DNA of 64,000 nt, from NCBI RefSeq assembly GCF_032918005.1, contig NZ_CP136628.1, forward strand, positions 2,961,501 through 3,025,500. Direction: 5' to 3'. Each line of letters begins with the position of its first letter. Position 1 is the stretch's first letter. A program made the position numbers and the translations under genes. This DNA is from Bradyrhizobium sp. NDS-1 (lineage in GTDB: Bacteria > Pseudomonadota > Alphaproteobacteria > Rhizobiales > Xanthobacteraceae). Below the pieces are notes generated by a model. It searched no databases. It worked only from the letters and a program-made list of their open reading frames with translations, and had not been told where the DNA came from. This document shows positions 33,124 to 40,860 of this stretch, in pieces.

Positions 33124-35418
33124 ATGTCCAACATCGTTCTCTCGGCGTCCGTTCGCCAGAACCTGTTGTCGCTGCAGTCGACGGCCGACTTGCTGGCCAC
33201 GACGCAGGAGCGGCTGTCGACCGGCAAGAAGGTCAACACGGCGCTCGACAACCCCACCAACTTCTTCACCGCGCAGGGGTTGGACAACCGGGCGAGCGAC
33301 ATCAGTAACCTGCTCGACGGCATCAACAACGGTGTGCAGGTGCTCCAGGCTGCCAACACCGGCATCACCTCGCTGCAGAAGCTGATCGACAGCGCGAAAT
33401 CGATCGCCAACCAGGCGCTCCAGACCACGGTCGGCTATTCCACCAAGTCGAACGTCTCCACCACGATTCCCGGCGCAACGCCCGCCGACCTTCGCGGCAC
33501 GACCTCCTATGCCAGCGCGACCGCCAAGAGCAACGTGCTCTATACCGGTGCAGCCGGTGGCACGACCCCGGTCACCGGGACTGCGGCGCTGGGCGCATCG
33601 CTCGGCTCGAGTGCCGGCACGTTTACCGGCACGGCAGCGCTTGCCACCGACGGCACCACCGCGCTGTCCGGCACCGCGACGTTGGTTGGCACCACCGCGT
33701 CCACCACGTTCGCAGCCGCGCCCGCCGACGGTGACACGCTAACCGTGAACGGCAAGACCATCACCTTCCGCACCGGCGCTGCTCCGAGCACGCAACCGAC
33801 CGGCTGGGGCCTCGACGCCAGCGGGCACATCGCCACCGACGGCAACGGCAATTCGATCGTCTATGAGGGAACGGCGGCTGCGCCGTTGGCGACCATCAAC
33901 GACGTCCTCACCGCGATCGATCTCGCCAGCGGCGTCAAGACCGCCACGATCAGCGCGAGCGCGGCGACTATCGCGGTCAGCGGCTCGGCAGGACCCGTCG
34001 GCACACTTCAAGTGGCATCGTCCATCTCGGGCGGCGGCCAGGTCACGCTGAAGAGCTCGACCGGCGCGGACCTGAGCGTGACGGGCAAGGCCGACTTCCT
34101 CAACAAGCTCGGTCTGACCGCCGCGACCGGCGCAGGCAATGCGAGCGTGACCGCGGCACGATCGACCACCGCCGGCTCGCTGGGCACCCTCGTTCAGGAC
34201 GGCTCGACCCTGAACATCGGCGGCAAGACCATCACCTTCAAGAACGCTCAGACGCCGCAATCGGCGGCGAGCGTGGCCACCGGCTTTGGCGTCAGCGGCA
34301 ACGTCGTCACCGACGGCAACGGCAACTCGACGGTCTATATCCAGAGCGCGACGCTGACCGACCTGCTCAACTCGATCGACCTCGCGACCGGCGTCAAGTC
34401 CGCCAGCATCTTCAACGGTGCGGCGACGTTGTCGACCACCGCCGGCCAGATCCCCTCGTCGGTCAACAGCAGCGGCCAGCTTGCGCTCTCCACCGGTATC
34501 AATGCCGACCTGTCGATCACCGGCACCGGCAACGCACTGAGCGCGTTCGGCCTCAGCGGCAACACGGGAACGGCGACCGCCTTCACCGCGGCGCGCACCT
34601 CCGGTATCGGTGGTGTCAGCGGCAAGACGCTGACCTTCACCTCCTTCAACGGGGGCACCCCGGTCAACGTCACCTTCGGCGACGGCACCAACGGCACCGT
34701 CAAGACGCTGGACCAGCTCAACGCACAGCTTCAGGCCAATCACCTGACCGCGACGATCGATGCCAACGGCGTGCTCACGGTGACGACCGTCAACGAATAC
34801 GCCTCCTCGACGCTCGGCTCGACGCTCGCCGGCGGCGCGGTCGGCGGCACGATCACCGGTGTCCTGGCCTTCACCACCGCCCAGCCGCCGGTGCAGGATC
34901 CGGTCGCGCAGACGGCCCGTTCGAACCTGGTCAACCAGTTCAACAACATCCTGGCCCAGATCGACACGACGTCGCAGGACTCCTCATTCAACGGCGTCAA
35001 CCTGCTCAACGGCGACACGCTGAAGCTCGTCTTCAACGAGACCGGAAGCTCGACGCTCGGCATCAACGGCGTGGTGTTCAACGCCGCCGGCCTCGGTCTC
35101 AGCAATCTCGTCAACGGCGTCGACTTCATCGACAACGGCGCCACCAACAGGGTGCTGGCGAGCCTGAACGCGGCCTCGAGCACGCTGCGCTCCCAAGGCT
35201 CCACGCTCGGTTCGAACCTCTCGATCGTGCAGGTGCGTCAGGACTTCTCCAAGAACCTGATCAACGTGCTGCAGACCGGCTCGTCCAATCTGACGCTCGC
35301 CGACACCAACGAGGAAGCGGCGAACAGCCAGGCGCTGTCGACTCGCCAGTCGATCGCGGTGTCCGCGCTGTCGCTGGCGAACCAGTCGCAGCAGAGCGTA
35401 CTGCAGCTGCTCCGTTAA
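33124..35418 (+). CDS. fliC: Flagellin 4 (most divergent tandem copy)
   Basis: A 764-residue flagellin with the same D0/D1 ends and three-module middle as its neighbours. It has many substitutions in the middle (for example ATTFAAAPADGDTLTVNGKT) and a small length difference near residues 150-200. The N-terminus reads SNIVLSASVRQNLLSLQS in place of SGIV. Its leader and terminator differ from those of copies 1-3. The divergence suggests it escaped the homogenisation that keeps copies 1-3 alike, and it may occupy a particular filament zone, as minor flagellins do in Caulobacter (inference). Confidence 0.93.
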   Translation: MSNIVLSASVRQNLLSLQSTADLLATTQERLSTGKKVNTALDNPTNFFTAQGLDNRASDISNLLDGINNGVQVLQAANTGITSLQKLIDSAKSIANQALQTTVGYSTKSNVSTTIPGATPADLRGTTSYASATAKSNVLYTGAAGGTTPVTGTAALGASLGSSAGTFTGTAALATDGTTALSGTATLVGTTASTTFAAAPADGDTLTVNGKTITFRTGAAPSTQPTGWGLDASGHIATDGNGNSIVYEGTAAAPLATINDVLTAIDLASGVKTATISASAATIAVSGSAGPVGTLQVASSISGGGQVTLKSSTGADLSVTGKADFLNKLGLTAATGAGNASVTAARSTTAGSLGTLVQDGSTLNIGGKTITFKNAQTPQSAASVATGFGVSGNVVTDGNGNSTVYIQSATLTDLLNSIDLATGVKSASIFNGAATLSTTAGQIPSSVNSSGQLALSTGINADLSITGTGNALSAFGLSGNTGTATAFTAARTSGIGGVSGKTLTFTSFNGGTPVNVTFGDGTNGTVKTLDQLNAQLQANHLTATIDANGVLTVTTVNEYASSTLGSTLAGGAVGGTITGVLAFTTAQPPVQDPVAQTARSNLVNQFNNILAQIDTTSQDSSFNGVNLLNGDTLKLVFNETGSSTLGINGVVFNAAGLGLSNLVNGVDFIDNGATNRVLASLNAASSTLRSQGSTLGSNLSIVQVRQDFSKNLINVLQTGSSNLTLADTNEEAANSQALSTRQSIAVSALSLANQSQQSVLQLLR

Positions 35419-35449
35419 TTCGGGAGCGAGGCTCACCATTCGAGATTTC

Positions 35450-35480
35450 GCGGCGGGGCTAAGCGCTCCGCCGTTCTTTT
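35450..35480 (+). terminator. Terminator of flagellin 4
   Basis: CGGCGG and CCGCCG arms around a short loop, then TTCTTTT. Weaker than the terminators after copies 1-3. Confidence 0.65.
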
Positions 35481-35621
35481 GAAGGAGATCGCTAAGACAA
35501 GGTTAGCTGAGATCAGACGCATCACGCGAAGCGAGTTTACATCGTGCGTGCGTGGATCTAGCGTTGTGCCGAAGAAGAGCTCCGCGACCCGTACTTATCC
35601 GGAGTGCTTCCAAGCACACAC

Positions 35622-35636
35622 GTAAGCAAATCTTAA
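35622..35636 (+). promoter_or_regulatory. CtrA-like site upstream of flaF
   Basis: GTAA-GCAAATC-TTAA: N7 spacing with one mismatch, about 90 bp before the flaF ATG. Confidence 0.35.
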
Positions 35637-35710
35637 GCGGTGCTGCCTAGGGTTGGGAAAGAAATCCTTAAGCGCTTACAACGCGCTAGGTAACCTCCAG
35701 GGTGTGATTG

Positions 35711-36079
35711 ATGTCGAATTCCGCTGCCTCGGCTTATGCGCGTGTTGCAACCACCACCGCATCTCCTCGCGACATCGAGGCGCAGACTCTGCTGAAGGCC
35801 GCGAACAAGCTCCAGGACGCCGTGAACAACGCCGATCCGCTCAGCGAGCAGACCATGCAGGCCCTCATGTTCAATCGCAAGCTCTGGACCATCTTCTTGA
35901 GCGAGGCGATGCGCGACAACAATCCGCAGCCGATCGACGTGCGGCAGAAGATCGCCAACATCAGCGTGTTCGTGCTGAGCCAGACCGCAGCGCTCCAGAT
36001 GAGCCCGCAGTTCGATCACTTCCGTCCGCTGATCGAAATCAACCGCAACATCGCTGCTGGTCTGTCCGGACGGCCGTGA
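35711..36079 (+). CDS. flaF: Flagellar biosynthesis regulator FlaF
   Basis: A 122-residue FlaF, required for flagellin synthesis or secretion and acting opposite to FlbT in Caulobacter. The family core is clear: DIEAQTLLKAANKLQDAVNN, LMFNRKLWTIFLSEAMRDNN, VRQKIANISVFVLSQTAALQ. Length is normal. A TTG start at 35708 would add one residue; I use the ATG at 35711. It follows the fourth flagellin on the same strand with its own upstream region and converges on a FlaG-like gene. Confidence 0.93.
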   Translation: MSNSAASAYARVATTTASPRDIEAQTLLKAANKLQDAVNNADPLSEQTMQALMFNRKLWTIFLSEAMRDNNPQPIDVRQKIANISVFVLSQTAALQMSPQFDHFRPLIEINRNIAAGLSGRP

Positions 36080-36128
36080 CGGGCGGGTTTGGATCACGGC
36101 TTGTCGTCTTGTTCCGGCAATACGACTT

Positions 36129-36156
36129 CTGCGCGAACCGGTGCCGGTCCGCGCAG
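36129..36156. terminator. Hairpin between convergent flaF and FlaG-like genes
   Basis: CTGCGCG and CGCGCAG arms enclosing a CCGG-TG-CCGG inner stem. There is no T-run, so its role as a terminator is uncertain. Confidence 0.35.
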
Positions 36157-36193
36157 AGCAAGAACTCCCTCACCGATTCCTCGATCGTGATCG

Positions 36194-36553
36194 TCAGGCG
36201 CTGACGTCCGTGCTGAGGGGACGCGAGGGCTCGGCCTTCATATCCAGTGCGTGGAAATAGGCCCGCCGGCGCAACATTGCCTCGTCGGGAAACTGGTTGA
36301 CCACCGCGTCGGTCCGCTCGTTGACGATCTGGAAGACGAAGGATGCGGCCGCCTGGTCGAACACGACCTGGCGCGAGACGTTCTCGCGGTTCGGCAAATC
36401 ATTGCGCACCGGCGCGCTCGTATCGCTCGCGGCGACCGTCTGCCTCACCGGAAGATCAGTCTGTACAGCCTCGTTCGCCGCCGAGTTCGACGTCGCTACG
36501 ATCTGCACGGGAGCCGGGATCCCCACCGGCCGAATGCTGAAATCTGTACTCAT
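36194..36553 (-). CDS. FlaG-like flagellar protein
   Basis: A 119-residue protein with a variable, Ser/Ala/Val-rich N-terminus starting STDFSIRPVGIPAPVQIVAT. The C-terminal part (DQAAASFVFQIVNERTDAVV, then NQFPDEAMLRRRAYFHAL) matches the FlaG pattern of a beta-hairpin followed by Q-x-P-x-E and a helix. FlaG proteins affect filament length or flagellin handling; the exact role is unclear. A strong ribosome-binding site (AGGAGGC) precedes the ATG. It is convergent with flaF and sits between the flagellin block and the flgI operon. Confidence 0.6.
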   Translation of the reverse strand: MSTDFSIRPVGIPAPVQIVATSNSAANEAVQTDLPVRQTVAASDTSAPVRNDLPNRENVSRQVVFDQAAASFVFQIVNERTDAVVNQFPDEAMLRRRAYFHALDMKAEPSRPLSTDVSA

Positions 36554-36651
36554 GGCAGCCTCCTGGTTGCCTCACGTGAGTCAAATCCCAACCCCTCTAA
36601 TAACGCAACCATGGAACACCAGGACTGAAGACCCGGTAAGGAAACGCAGCT

Positions 36652-36682
36652 AACCGCGCGACAATCCCGTCGCGCGGTTTTT
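36652..36682. terminator. Strong hairpin downstream of the flgI-flgJ-flgN operon
   Basis: AACCGCGCGAC and GTCGCGCGGTT form an 11-bp stem around AATCCC. T residues follow on the plus strand, yet the only upstream unit that needs ending is on the minus strand (flgN stops at 36712), so it may work in both directions. Confidence 0.6.
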
Positions 36683-36711
36683 CGTAAAATCGTCCCTTGT
36701 TTTGCGTGGGC

Positions 36712-37209
36712 TCAGAGCGAGCGGCTGACCGCGAGCGGGGTGATGTGGCGCGGGCCTGGAGCTGCGCGGCGCCCGGCGGCCGTATAGGTGTTCGGCACGT
36801 TGCGCTTCTGGATCTCGGCGTTGACGCCGCGCACGACGCTTTCGGAGACGGCGTGCGCCGTCGCGAGCACGGTGAGATTGACCTGGAGCATCGCGCGGAA
36901 CGCGTCGTGGTGGCGATGCAGCGTCGAGAGCAGCTCCGGCGCGGACTTCGCGAGCTGCGGCTGGTTCGCCTTCAACTGGCCGACGGCGCCGACATAGTTT
37001 CGCGACAGCTCCTGCTTCTTGCTCTCGAGCATCATTGCCTCGCGGACCTTGCCGGCGCGAACGAGCTCGGTCTCGCGCTCGATCAGACCGAGCAGGGCGT
37101 TCATCGCATCCATGAGGTCTTCGGCGAGCTTGCGCGCCTCGGCGCCGCCGGGCGCGGTGTTCGGACGCTGGGCTTGCATCGTCTGACGTGAGGCGTTGAA
37201 CTGGTTCAT
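36712..37209 (-). CDS. flgN: Flagellar chaperone FlgN-like protein
   Basis: A 165-residue helical protein with the FlgN pattern. A long helix pair (KLAEDLMDAMNALLGLIERE, TELVRAGKVREAMMLESKKQ) is followed by LSTLHRHHDAFRAMLQVNLT and a helix ending in VVRGVNAEIQKRNVPNTY. FlgN chaperones FlgK and FlgL before export. The start is at 37209 (MNQFNASRQT); translation from 37344 adds arginine-rich sequence overlapping flgJ. Placement as last gene of the flgI-flgJ-flgN unit, a common alphaproteobacterial order, supports the call. The C-terminus is variable. Confidence 0.65.
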   Translation of the reverse strand: MNQFNASRQTMQAQRPNTAPGGAEARKLAEDLMDAMNALLGLIERETELVRAGKVREAMMLESKKQELSRNYVGAVGQLKANQPQLAKSAPELLSTLHRHHDAFRAMLQVNLTVLATAHAVSESVVRGVNAEIQKRNVPNTYTAAGRRAAPGPRHITPLAVSRSL

Positions 37210-37220
37210 CTCGTTGGACC

Positions 37221-37589
37221 TTATGCCGTGCGGATCGTTTTCGCCTGCTGCAGGATGAGGGTGCGGTAGACTTCGGTGGCGACGCCGACACCGCCGGCAT
37301 TGGCGAAGTTCTTGGAATATTGCTCGGTCAGCATCGAGCGCCACACGCCGGTGCCGGGCGTGTCCCCGAACGGGCCTTCGCCCTTCAGGCCCGAGGTCAT
37401 CTGCGAGAACATGCTGTTGAGGAACATCGCCTCGAAGTCGGTGGCGGTCTTCTGCGCCCTGGCCTGCTGCTTCGGCGAGACCTTTTGCAGGGCGCTCGCC
37501 AGCTCGAAGTCCGGCCGTCCGTTGCGGCTTTCCACCGAGAAGGCCGAGGAGGTGGTGAGGCGCGGCGTGTTGATCGCGTTCGTTTGCAT
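37221..37589 (-). CDS. flgJ: Rod-binding protein FlgJ (single-domain, no muramidase)
   Basis: A 122-residue protein matching the N-terminal rod-capping domain of FlgJ: KTATDFEAMFLNSMFSQMTS, GDTPGTGVWRSMLTEQYSKN, GVGVATEVYRTLI. It lacks the peptidoglycan hydrolase domain found in enteric FlgJ (~310 residues), as is usual in alphaproteobacteria, where a separate lytic enzyme is used. Its ATG overlaps the flgI stop by one base (TGATG), so translation is coupled to flgI. Confidence 0.85.
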   Translation of the reverse strand: MQTNAINTPRLTTSSAFSVESRNGRPDFELASALQKVSPKQQARAQKTATDFEAMFLNSMFSQMTSGLKGEGPFGDTPGTGVWRSMLTEQYSKNFANAGGVGVATEVYRTLILQQAKTIRTA

Positions 37590-38710
37590 CACATCACCTC
37601 GATGTCGGCTTCGATCGCGCCGGCGGCCTTGATCGCCTGGAGAATGCTGATCATGTCGCGCGGACCGATGCCGAGGCCGTTGAGGCCGTCGACGAGCTGC
37701 TGCAGCGAGACGCCGTCCTTGACGACGGCGAGCTTCTTGCCGTCCTCGGTGACTGTGACGCTGCTGCGCGGCGCGACCACGGTGCGGCCACGCGACAGCG
37801 GGTTGGGCTGGCTCACCTGCGGGCTCTCGGAGATGGTGACCGTGAGGTTGCCCTGCGCCACCGCGACCGTGGCGACGCGGACGTCGCGGCCCATCACGAT
37901 GATGCCGCTGCGCTCATCGATGATGATCTTGGCGGCGAGATCGGGATCGACCTGGAGCTGCTCGATCTCGGTGAGAAAGGCGACGACGTTGCCCTTGAAC
38001 TCCGGCGGGATCGAAAGCTGCACCGTGGAGGGATCGATCGGCTCGGCGGTCTTGACGCCGAGATAGTCGTTGACCGCAGCCGCGATCCGCTTGGCCGTTG
38101 TGAAGTCGGCATTGCGCAGCGCCAGGCGCACGTTCGGCAGCCGGTTGAGCGCAAACTCGATCTCGCGCTCGATGATGGCGCCGTTGGCGATGCGTCCCAC
38201 GGTCGGGACGCCTCGCACGATCTTGGCCGCCTCGCCCTCGGCCTGGAAGCCGGAGATCGCGAGCGAGCCCTGCGCCACCGCATAGACGTTGCCGTCGGCA
38301 CCCAACAGGGGGGTGACGAGCAGGGTGCCGCCCTGGAGGTTCTTGGCATCGCCGAGCGCGGACACGGTGACGTCCATGCGCGTGCCCTGGGTGGCGAAGG
38401 CCGGCAGATTGCCGGTGACCATCACGGCGGCGACGTTGCCGGTGCGGATGGTGGCGCCGCGGATGTTGACGCCCATGCGCTCGAGCATCGCCTGCAGCGA
38501 CTGCTTGGTGAAGGGGATGTTGTTGAGGGTGTCGCCGGTGCCGTTGAGGCCGACGACGAGGCCGTAGCCGATGAGCTGGTTCTGCCGCACGCCTTCGATG
38601 TTGGCGAGGTCCTTGATGCGCGAGGTCGCAGCCGCCGGCGCGACCGACAGCGCCAGCGCCAGCGCCGCGCAGGCCACCCCGACAATCCTCACCCAACGAA
38701 CGCCTGGCAT
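37589..38710 (-). CDS. flgI: Flagellar P-ring protein FlgI
   Basis: A 373-residue periplasmic P-ring protein with a Sec signal peptide (WVRIVGVACAALALALSVAP, cleavage near AAA/TSR). The mature start SRIKDLANIEGVRQNQLIGY and GLVVGLNGTGDT are hallmark sequences, and IIVMGRDVRVATVAVAQGNL and VVAPRSSVTVTEDG lie near the C-terminus. Length is normal. The start at 38710 follows GGGGAGCAGAGG; the upstream in-frame ATG at 38764 lacks this and would bury the signal peptide. A sigma-54 promoter lies about 90 bp upstream. fliX is divergent, the same arrangement as in Caulobacter. Confidence 0.94.
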   Translation of the reverse strand: MPGVRWVRIVGVACAALALALSVAPAAATSRIKDLANIEGVRQNQLIGYGLVVGLNGTGDTLNNIPFTKQSLQAMLERMGVNIRGATIRTGNVAAVMVTGNLPAFATQGTRMDVTVSALGDAKNLQGGTLLVTPLLGADGNVYAVAQGSLAISGFQAEGEAAKIVRGVPTVGRIANGAIIEREIEFALNRLPNVRLALRNADFTTAKRIAAAVNDYLGVKTAEPIDPSTVQLSIPPEFKGNVVAFLTEIEQLQVDPDLAAKIIIDERSGIIVMGRDVRVATVAVAQGNLTVTISESPQVSQPNPLSRGRTVVAPRSSVTVTEDGKKLAVVKDGVSLQQLVDGLNGLGIGPRDMISILQAIKAAGAIEADIEVM

Positions 38711-38800
38711 CCTCTGCTCCCCAAGCCTCTTCTGAAAAGGCTCCTCAAATCGGAAACACCGCACGACACTCCCATGACGAGCTGGTCCGGCGCTGTCCTT

Positions 38801-38816
38801 GCGAGTGCTGTGCCAA
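38801..38816 (-). promoter_or_regulatory. Sigma-54 promoter of flgI operon
   Basis: On the minus strand TTGGCACAGCACTCGC: full TTGGCAC -24 box and a TCGC -12 box with GG-N10-GC spacing. An FlbD-like palindrome lies about 119 bp further upstream. Confidence 0.75.
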
Positions 38817-38912
38817 CCGGCGGCAGCGAGGTAGGTGGCTGAATAGGTTGAATAAATCTGTTTCGACCGGCGTCAGCGGTCGTTCGCCCTGAGGAGCGAA
38901 ACTGCCGCCCGT

Positions 38913-38927
38913 CGGCAGATTTTGCCG
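38913..38927. promoter_or_regulatory. FlbD/ftr-like palindrome between flgI and fliX
   Basis: CGGCA-GATTT-TGCCG, a perfect palindrome with 5-bp centre. It stands in enhancer position for the flgI sigma-54 promoter and only 6 bp from the CtrA-like site of fliX, so it could activate one gene and repress the other. Confidence 0.55.
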
Positions 38928-38932
38928 GGCTG

Positions 38933-38947
38933 TTTACGTCCCGTTAA
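38933..38947 (+). promoter_or_regulatory. CtrA-like site upstream of fliX
   Basis: TTTA-CGTCCCG-TTAA followed by CCAT, one mismatch from consensus, about 50-60 bp before the fliX ATG. Confidence 0.5.
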
Positions 38948-38994
38948 CCATAAGACGGCGAAGGTGAGGCATCGATCACCCGGATTCCCTTCCG

Positions 38995-39408
38995 ATGCGC
39001 ATCTACGGACCGAACGGCACCACGCTTGGAACGCCGGCCAGCCAGGCCAGGCGGACCGGCTCCGGCACCTTCGTGCTGCCCGACGCCTCGTCGGCACAGG
39101 AGACGCGGAGCGCTGCCGCACCGAAGGCCGCCGCCAACATCGACGGGCTGTTGGCTCTGCAAGGTGTCGAGGAGGATCCGGTCGAGCGTCGCAAGCGCTC
39201 GGTGGCCCGCGGCAGGACTGCGCTCGACGTGCTCGACGATCTCAAGATGGGGCTGTTGTCAGGCAATCTCGACGCCTCGACCGTGATGCGCTTGCGGGAT
39301 GCGGCGGCGAACCTCAAATCGTCCTCGGGCGATCCCGGTCTCGATTCCCTGCTGTCCGAGATCGAGCTGCGCGTCGAGGTCGAGCTGGCCAAGGCCGGGC
39401 GGGTTTAG
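38995..39408 (+). CDS. fliX: Flagellar assembly regulator FliX
   Basis: A 137-residue FliX homologue. In Caulobacter FliX couples early basal-body assembly to the activity of the sigma-54 activator FlbD. The start MRIYGPNGTTLGTPASQARR and the C-terminal helical block (GRTALDVLDDLKMGLLSGNL, LDSLLSEIELRVEVELAKAG) match the family. The linker is Ala/Ser-rich. Divergence from flgI is the same order as in Caulobacter and strengthens the call. An upstream CtrA-like site suggests early (class II) expression. flbD itself is not in this window. Confidence 0.9.
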   Translation: MRIYGPNGTTLGTPASQARRTGSGTFVLPDASSAQETRSAAAPKAAANIDGLLALQGVEEDPVERRKRSVARGRTALDVLDDLKMGLLSGNLDASTVMRLRDAAANLKSSSGDPGLDSLLSEIELRVEVELAKAGRV

Positions 39409-39412
39409 CAGG

Positions 39413-39521
39413 CTGTCGTCGCCCGGCTTGACCGGGCGACCCAGTATTCCAGAGAAAGCAGCGATTGAGCCGAGAAGCCTCGGCGTACTGGATGCCCCGG
39501 TCAAGCCGGGGCATGACAGCG
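39413..39521. repeat. Palindromic intergenic repeat (CTGTC-CCGGCTTGACCGGG family)
   Basis: About 109 bp with complementary ends: near the start CTGTCGTCGCCCGGCTTGACC, at the end CCCCGGTCAAGCCGGGGCATG. It lies between fliX and the HxlR regulator gene. Typical of mobile palindromes in this genus. Confidence 0.6.
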
Positions 39522-39559
39522 GAGTTTGGGGCGAAACTGCACGTCGGCTTCTCACATAC

Positions 39560-39931
39560 TTACGCCGCTTCCTCCTTCTGCTGCGCGTCGTAGCGGCGCT
39601 GGGCGGCGAGAACGTCTTTCAGATTCTGCTCGGCCCAATCGCGCAGGGGGTCGACCGCGCCGGCGAGCGTCAGTCCGAGCTGCGTGATCGAATACTCCAC
39701 GGTGACAGGCACGGTCGCGATGGCATGGCGCCTGAGCAGGCCGTCGCGCTCGAGCGATTTGAGAACCTGGCTCAGCATCTTCTGCGAAATGCCTTCGATC
39801 GTGCGGCGCAACTGATTGAAGCGCATCGGCTCCTCGCGCAGCAGCAGGAGGATCAGCACGGCCCATTTGTCGCCGACGCGATCGAGGATCTGGCGGGTTG
39901 GGCAGTTCGCTGCATAGACATCGGGTTTCAT
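39560..39931 (-). CDS. HxlR-family transcriptional regulator
   Basis: A 123-residue HxlR winged-helix regulator: CPTRQILDRVGDKWAVLILL, then the recognition region FNQLRRTIEGISQKMLSQVL and the wing VEYSITQLGLTL. The conserved N-terminal cysteine just before PTR (about residue 10) is the one used in redox- or quinone-sensing HxlR proteins such as YodB, so electrophile or oxidative sensing is possible. Start chosen at MKPDVYAANC. It is divergent from an NAD(P)-binding oxidoreductase gene, its likely target. The ~150 bp between them holds 10-bp-phased repeats. Confidence 0.88.
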   Translation of the reverse strand: MKPDVYAANCPTRQILDRVGDKWAVLILLLLREEPMRFNQLRRTIEGISQKMLSQVLKSLERDGLLRRHAIATVPVTVEYSITQLGLTLAGAVDPLRDWAEQNLKDVLAAQRRYDAQQKEEAA

Positions 39932-40034
39932 CGTCGTGCCTCGGGATCCAATTTCGTCGATTGCGGTGCGGACCGCGGTTACCCTTGCGTAATCAGGTAA
40001 GCACAAAGTGCTCTCTTAACACCAGCATTCTTTT

Positions 40035-40065
40035 AGCTATCTAGTCTCCATTAGTTACCATAGTA
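40035..40065. promoter_or_regulatory. Phased TAG repeats, candidate HxlR operator
   Basis: CTAGTCTCCA directly followed by TTAGTTACCA and TAGTA, with TTTTAGCTAT before them. This gives a TAG element repeating every ~10 bp on one face of the helix, ending just before the oxidoreductase ribosome-binding site (AAGGAG). Assignment to the HxlR regulator is inferred. Confidence 0.35.
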
Positions 40066-40080
40066 GCAAAGGAGCCTTCC

Positions 40081-40692
40081 ATGAAAATCGCAGTTGCCGG
40101 CGCCTCGGGCCGGGCCGGATCGGAGATCACCAAGGAATTGTCCCGCCGCGGCCACGCGGTCACAGCGATCGCCCGGAACCCCGAGAAGATCGCAGCCCTG
40201 CCCAACGTCACGCCGACCAAGGGCGACGTGCTCGACCAAGCGGGCCTTGCCAAGCTGTGGGCCGGGCACGACGTCGCCGTGAGTTCCGTGCACTTCCTGG
40301 CCAGCGACGCGCTCAAGCTGATCGGTGCGGCGAAGGACGCCAAGGTTGGTCGTTACCTCGTCGTCGGCGGCGCCGGCAGCCTCGAAGTCGCGCCGGGCGT
40401 GAAGCTGGTCACGACGCCCAATTTTCCGGCCCAGTACAAGGCGGAAGCGGAAGCAGGCTCGGCCTTCCTCGACCTGTTGCGGCAGGAAAAGGAGCTGAAT
40501 TGGACCTTCATTTCGCCGTCGGCCCTGTTCGACGTGGGGGAACGCACCGGCAAGTTCCGGCTCGGCACCGATCAGCTTCTCGCAGATGCGAACGGCAAGA
40601 GCTGGATCAGCTTCGCTGACTACGCCATTGCGCTCGCCGACGAGATCGAGCGCCCGGCCCATCAGAGGCAGCGTTTCACGGTCGGCTACTAG
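40081..40692 (+). CDS. NAD(P)-binding oxidoreductase (NmrA/YwnB-like atypical SDR)
   Basis: A 203-residue atypical short-chain-dehydrogenase-like protein. The nucleotide-binding motif is at the very start (KIAVAGASGRAGSEITKELS, GxxGxxG type). VTAIARNPEKIAALPNVTPT is the usual cofactor-specificity strand of this family, YLVVGGAGSLEVAPG is the catalytic-loop region, and WTFISPSALFDVGERTG follows. The classical Tyr-x3-Lys is absent, as in NmrA/YwnB proteins, some of which reduce quinones or flavins. It is divergent from the HxlR regulator, consistent with induction by electrophiles. AAGGAG lies 5-10 bp before the ATG. Confidence 0.85.
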   Translation: MKIAVAGASGRAGSEITKELSRRGHAVTAIARNPEKIAALPNVTPTKGDVLDQAGLAKLWAGHDVAVSSVHFLASDALKLIGAAKDAKVGRYLVVGGAGSLEVAPGVKLVTTPNFPAQYKAEAEAGSAFLDLLRQEKELNWTFISPSALFDVGERTGKFRLGTDQLLADANGKSWISFADYAIALADEIERPAHQRQRFTVGY

Positions 40693-40860
40693 GCCTTCGG
40701 CCGCCCCCGGTCCCCCAGGATAAACCTTCCTGTGCAAGGGCTTGGGGGCGCCGATCGGGCGGTGAGGGAAACATTGTCTGTCACAGGAGGCCGCTATATA
40801 ACGCCCCGCTCAACGGACCCCGTTCCGTTGCGAGTCGTTGCTTAGACAGATAGGCCGCCC

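Noticed and set aside
25376..35418. Tandem repeats considered as a CRISPR array or phase-variation locus
   Set aside because: Repeats are ~2.3-2.6 kb complete genes with their own leaders and terminators; there are no short repeat-spacer units or invertible ends.
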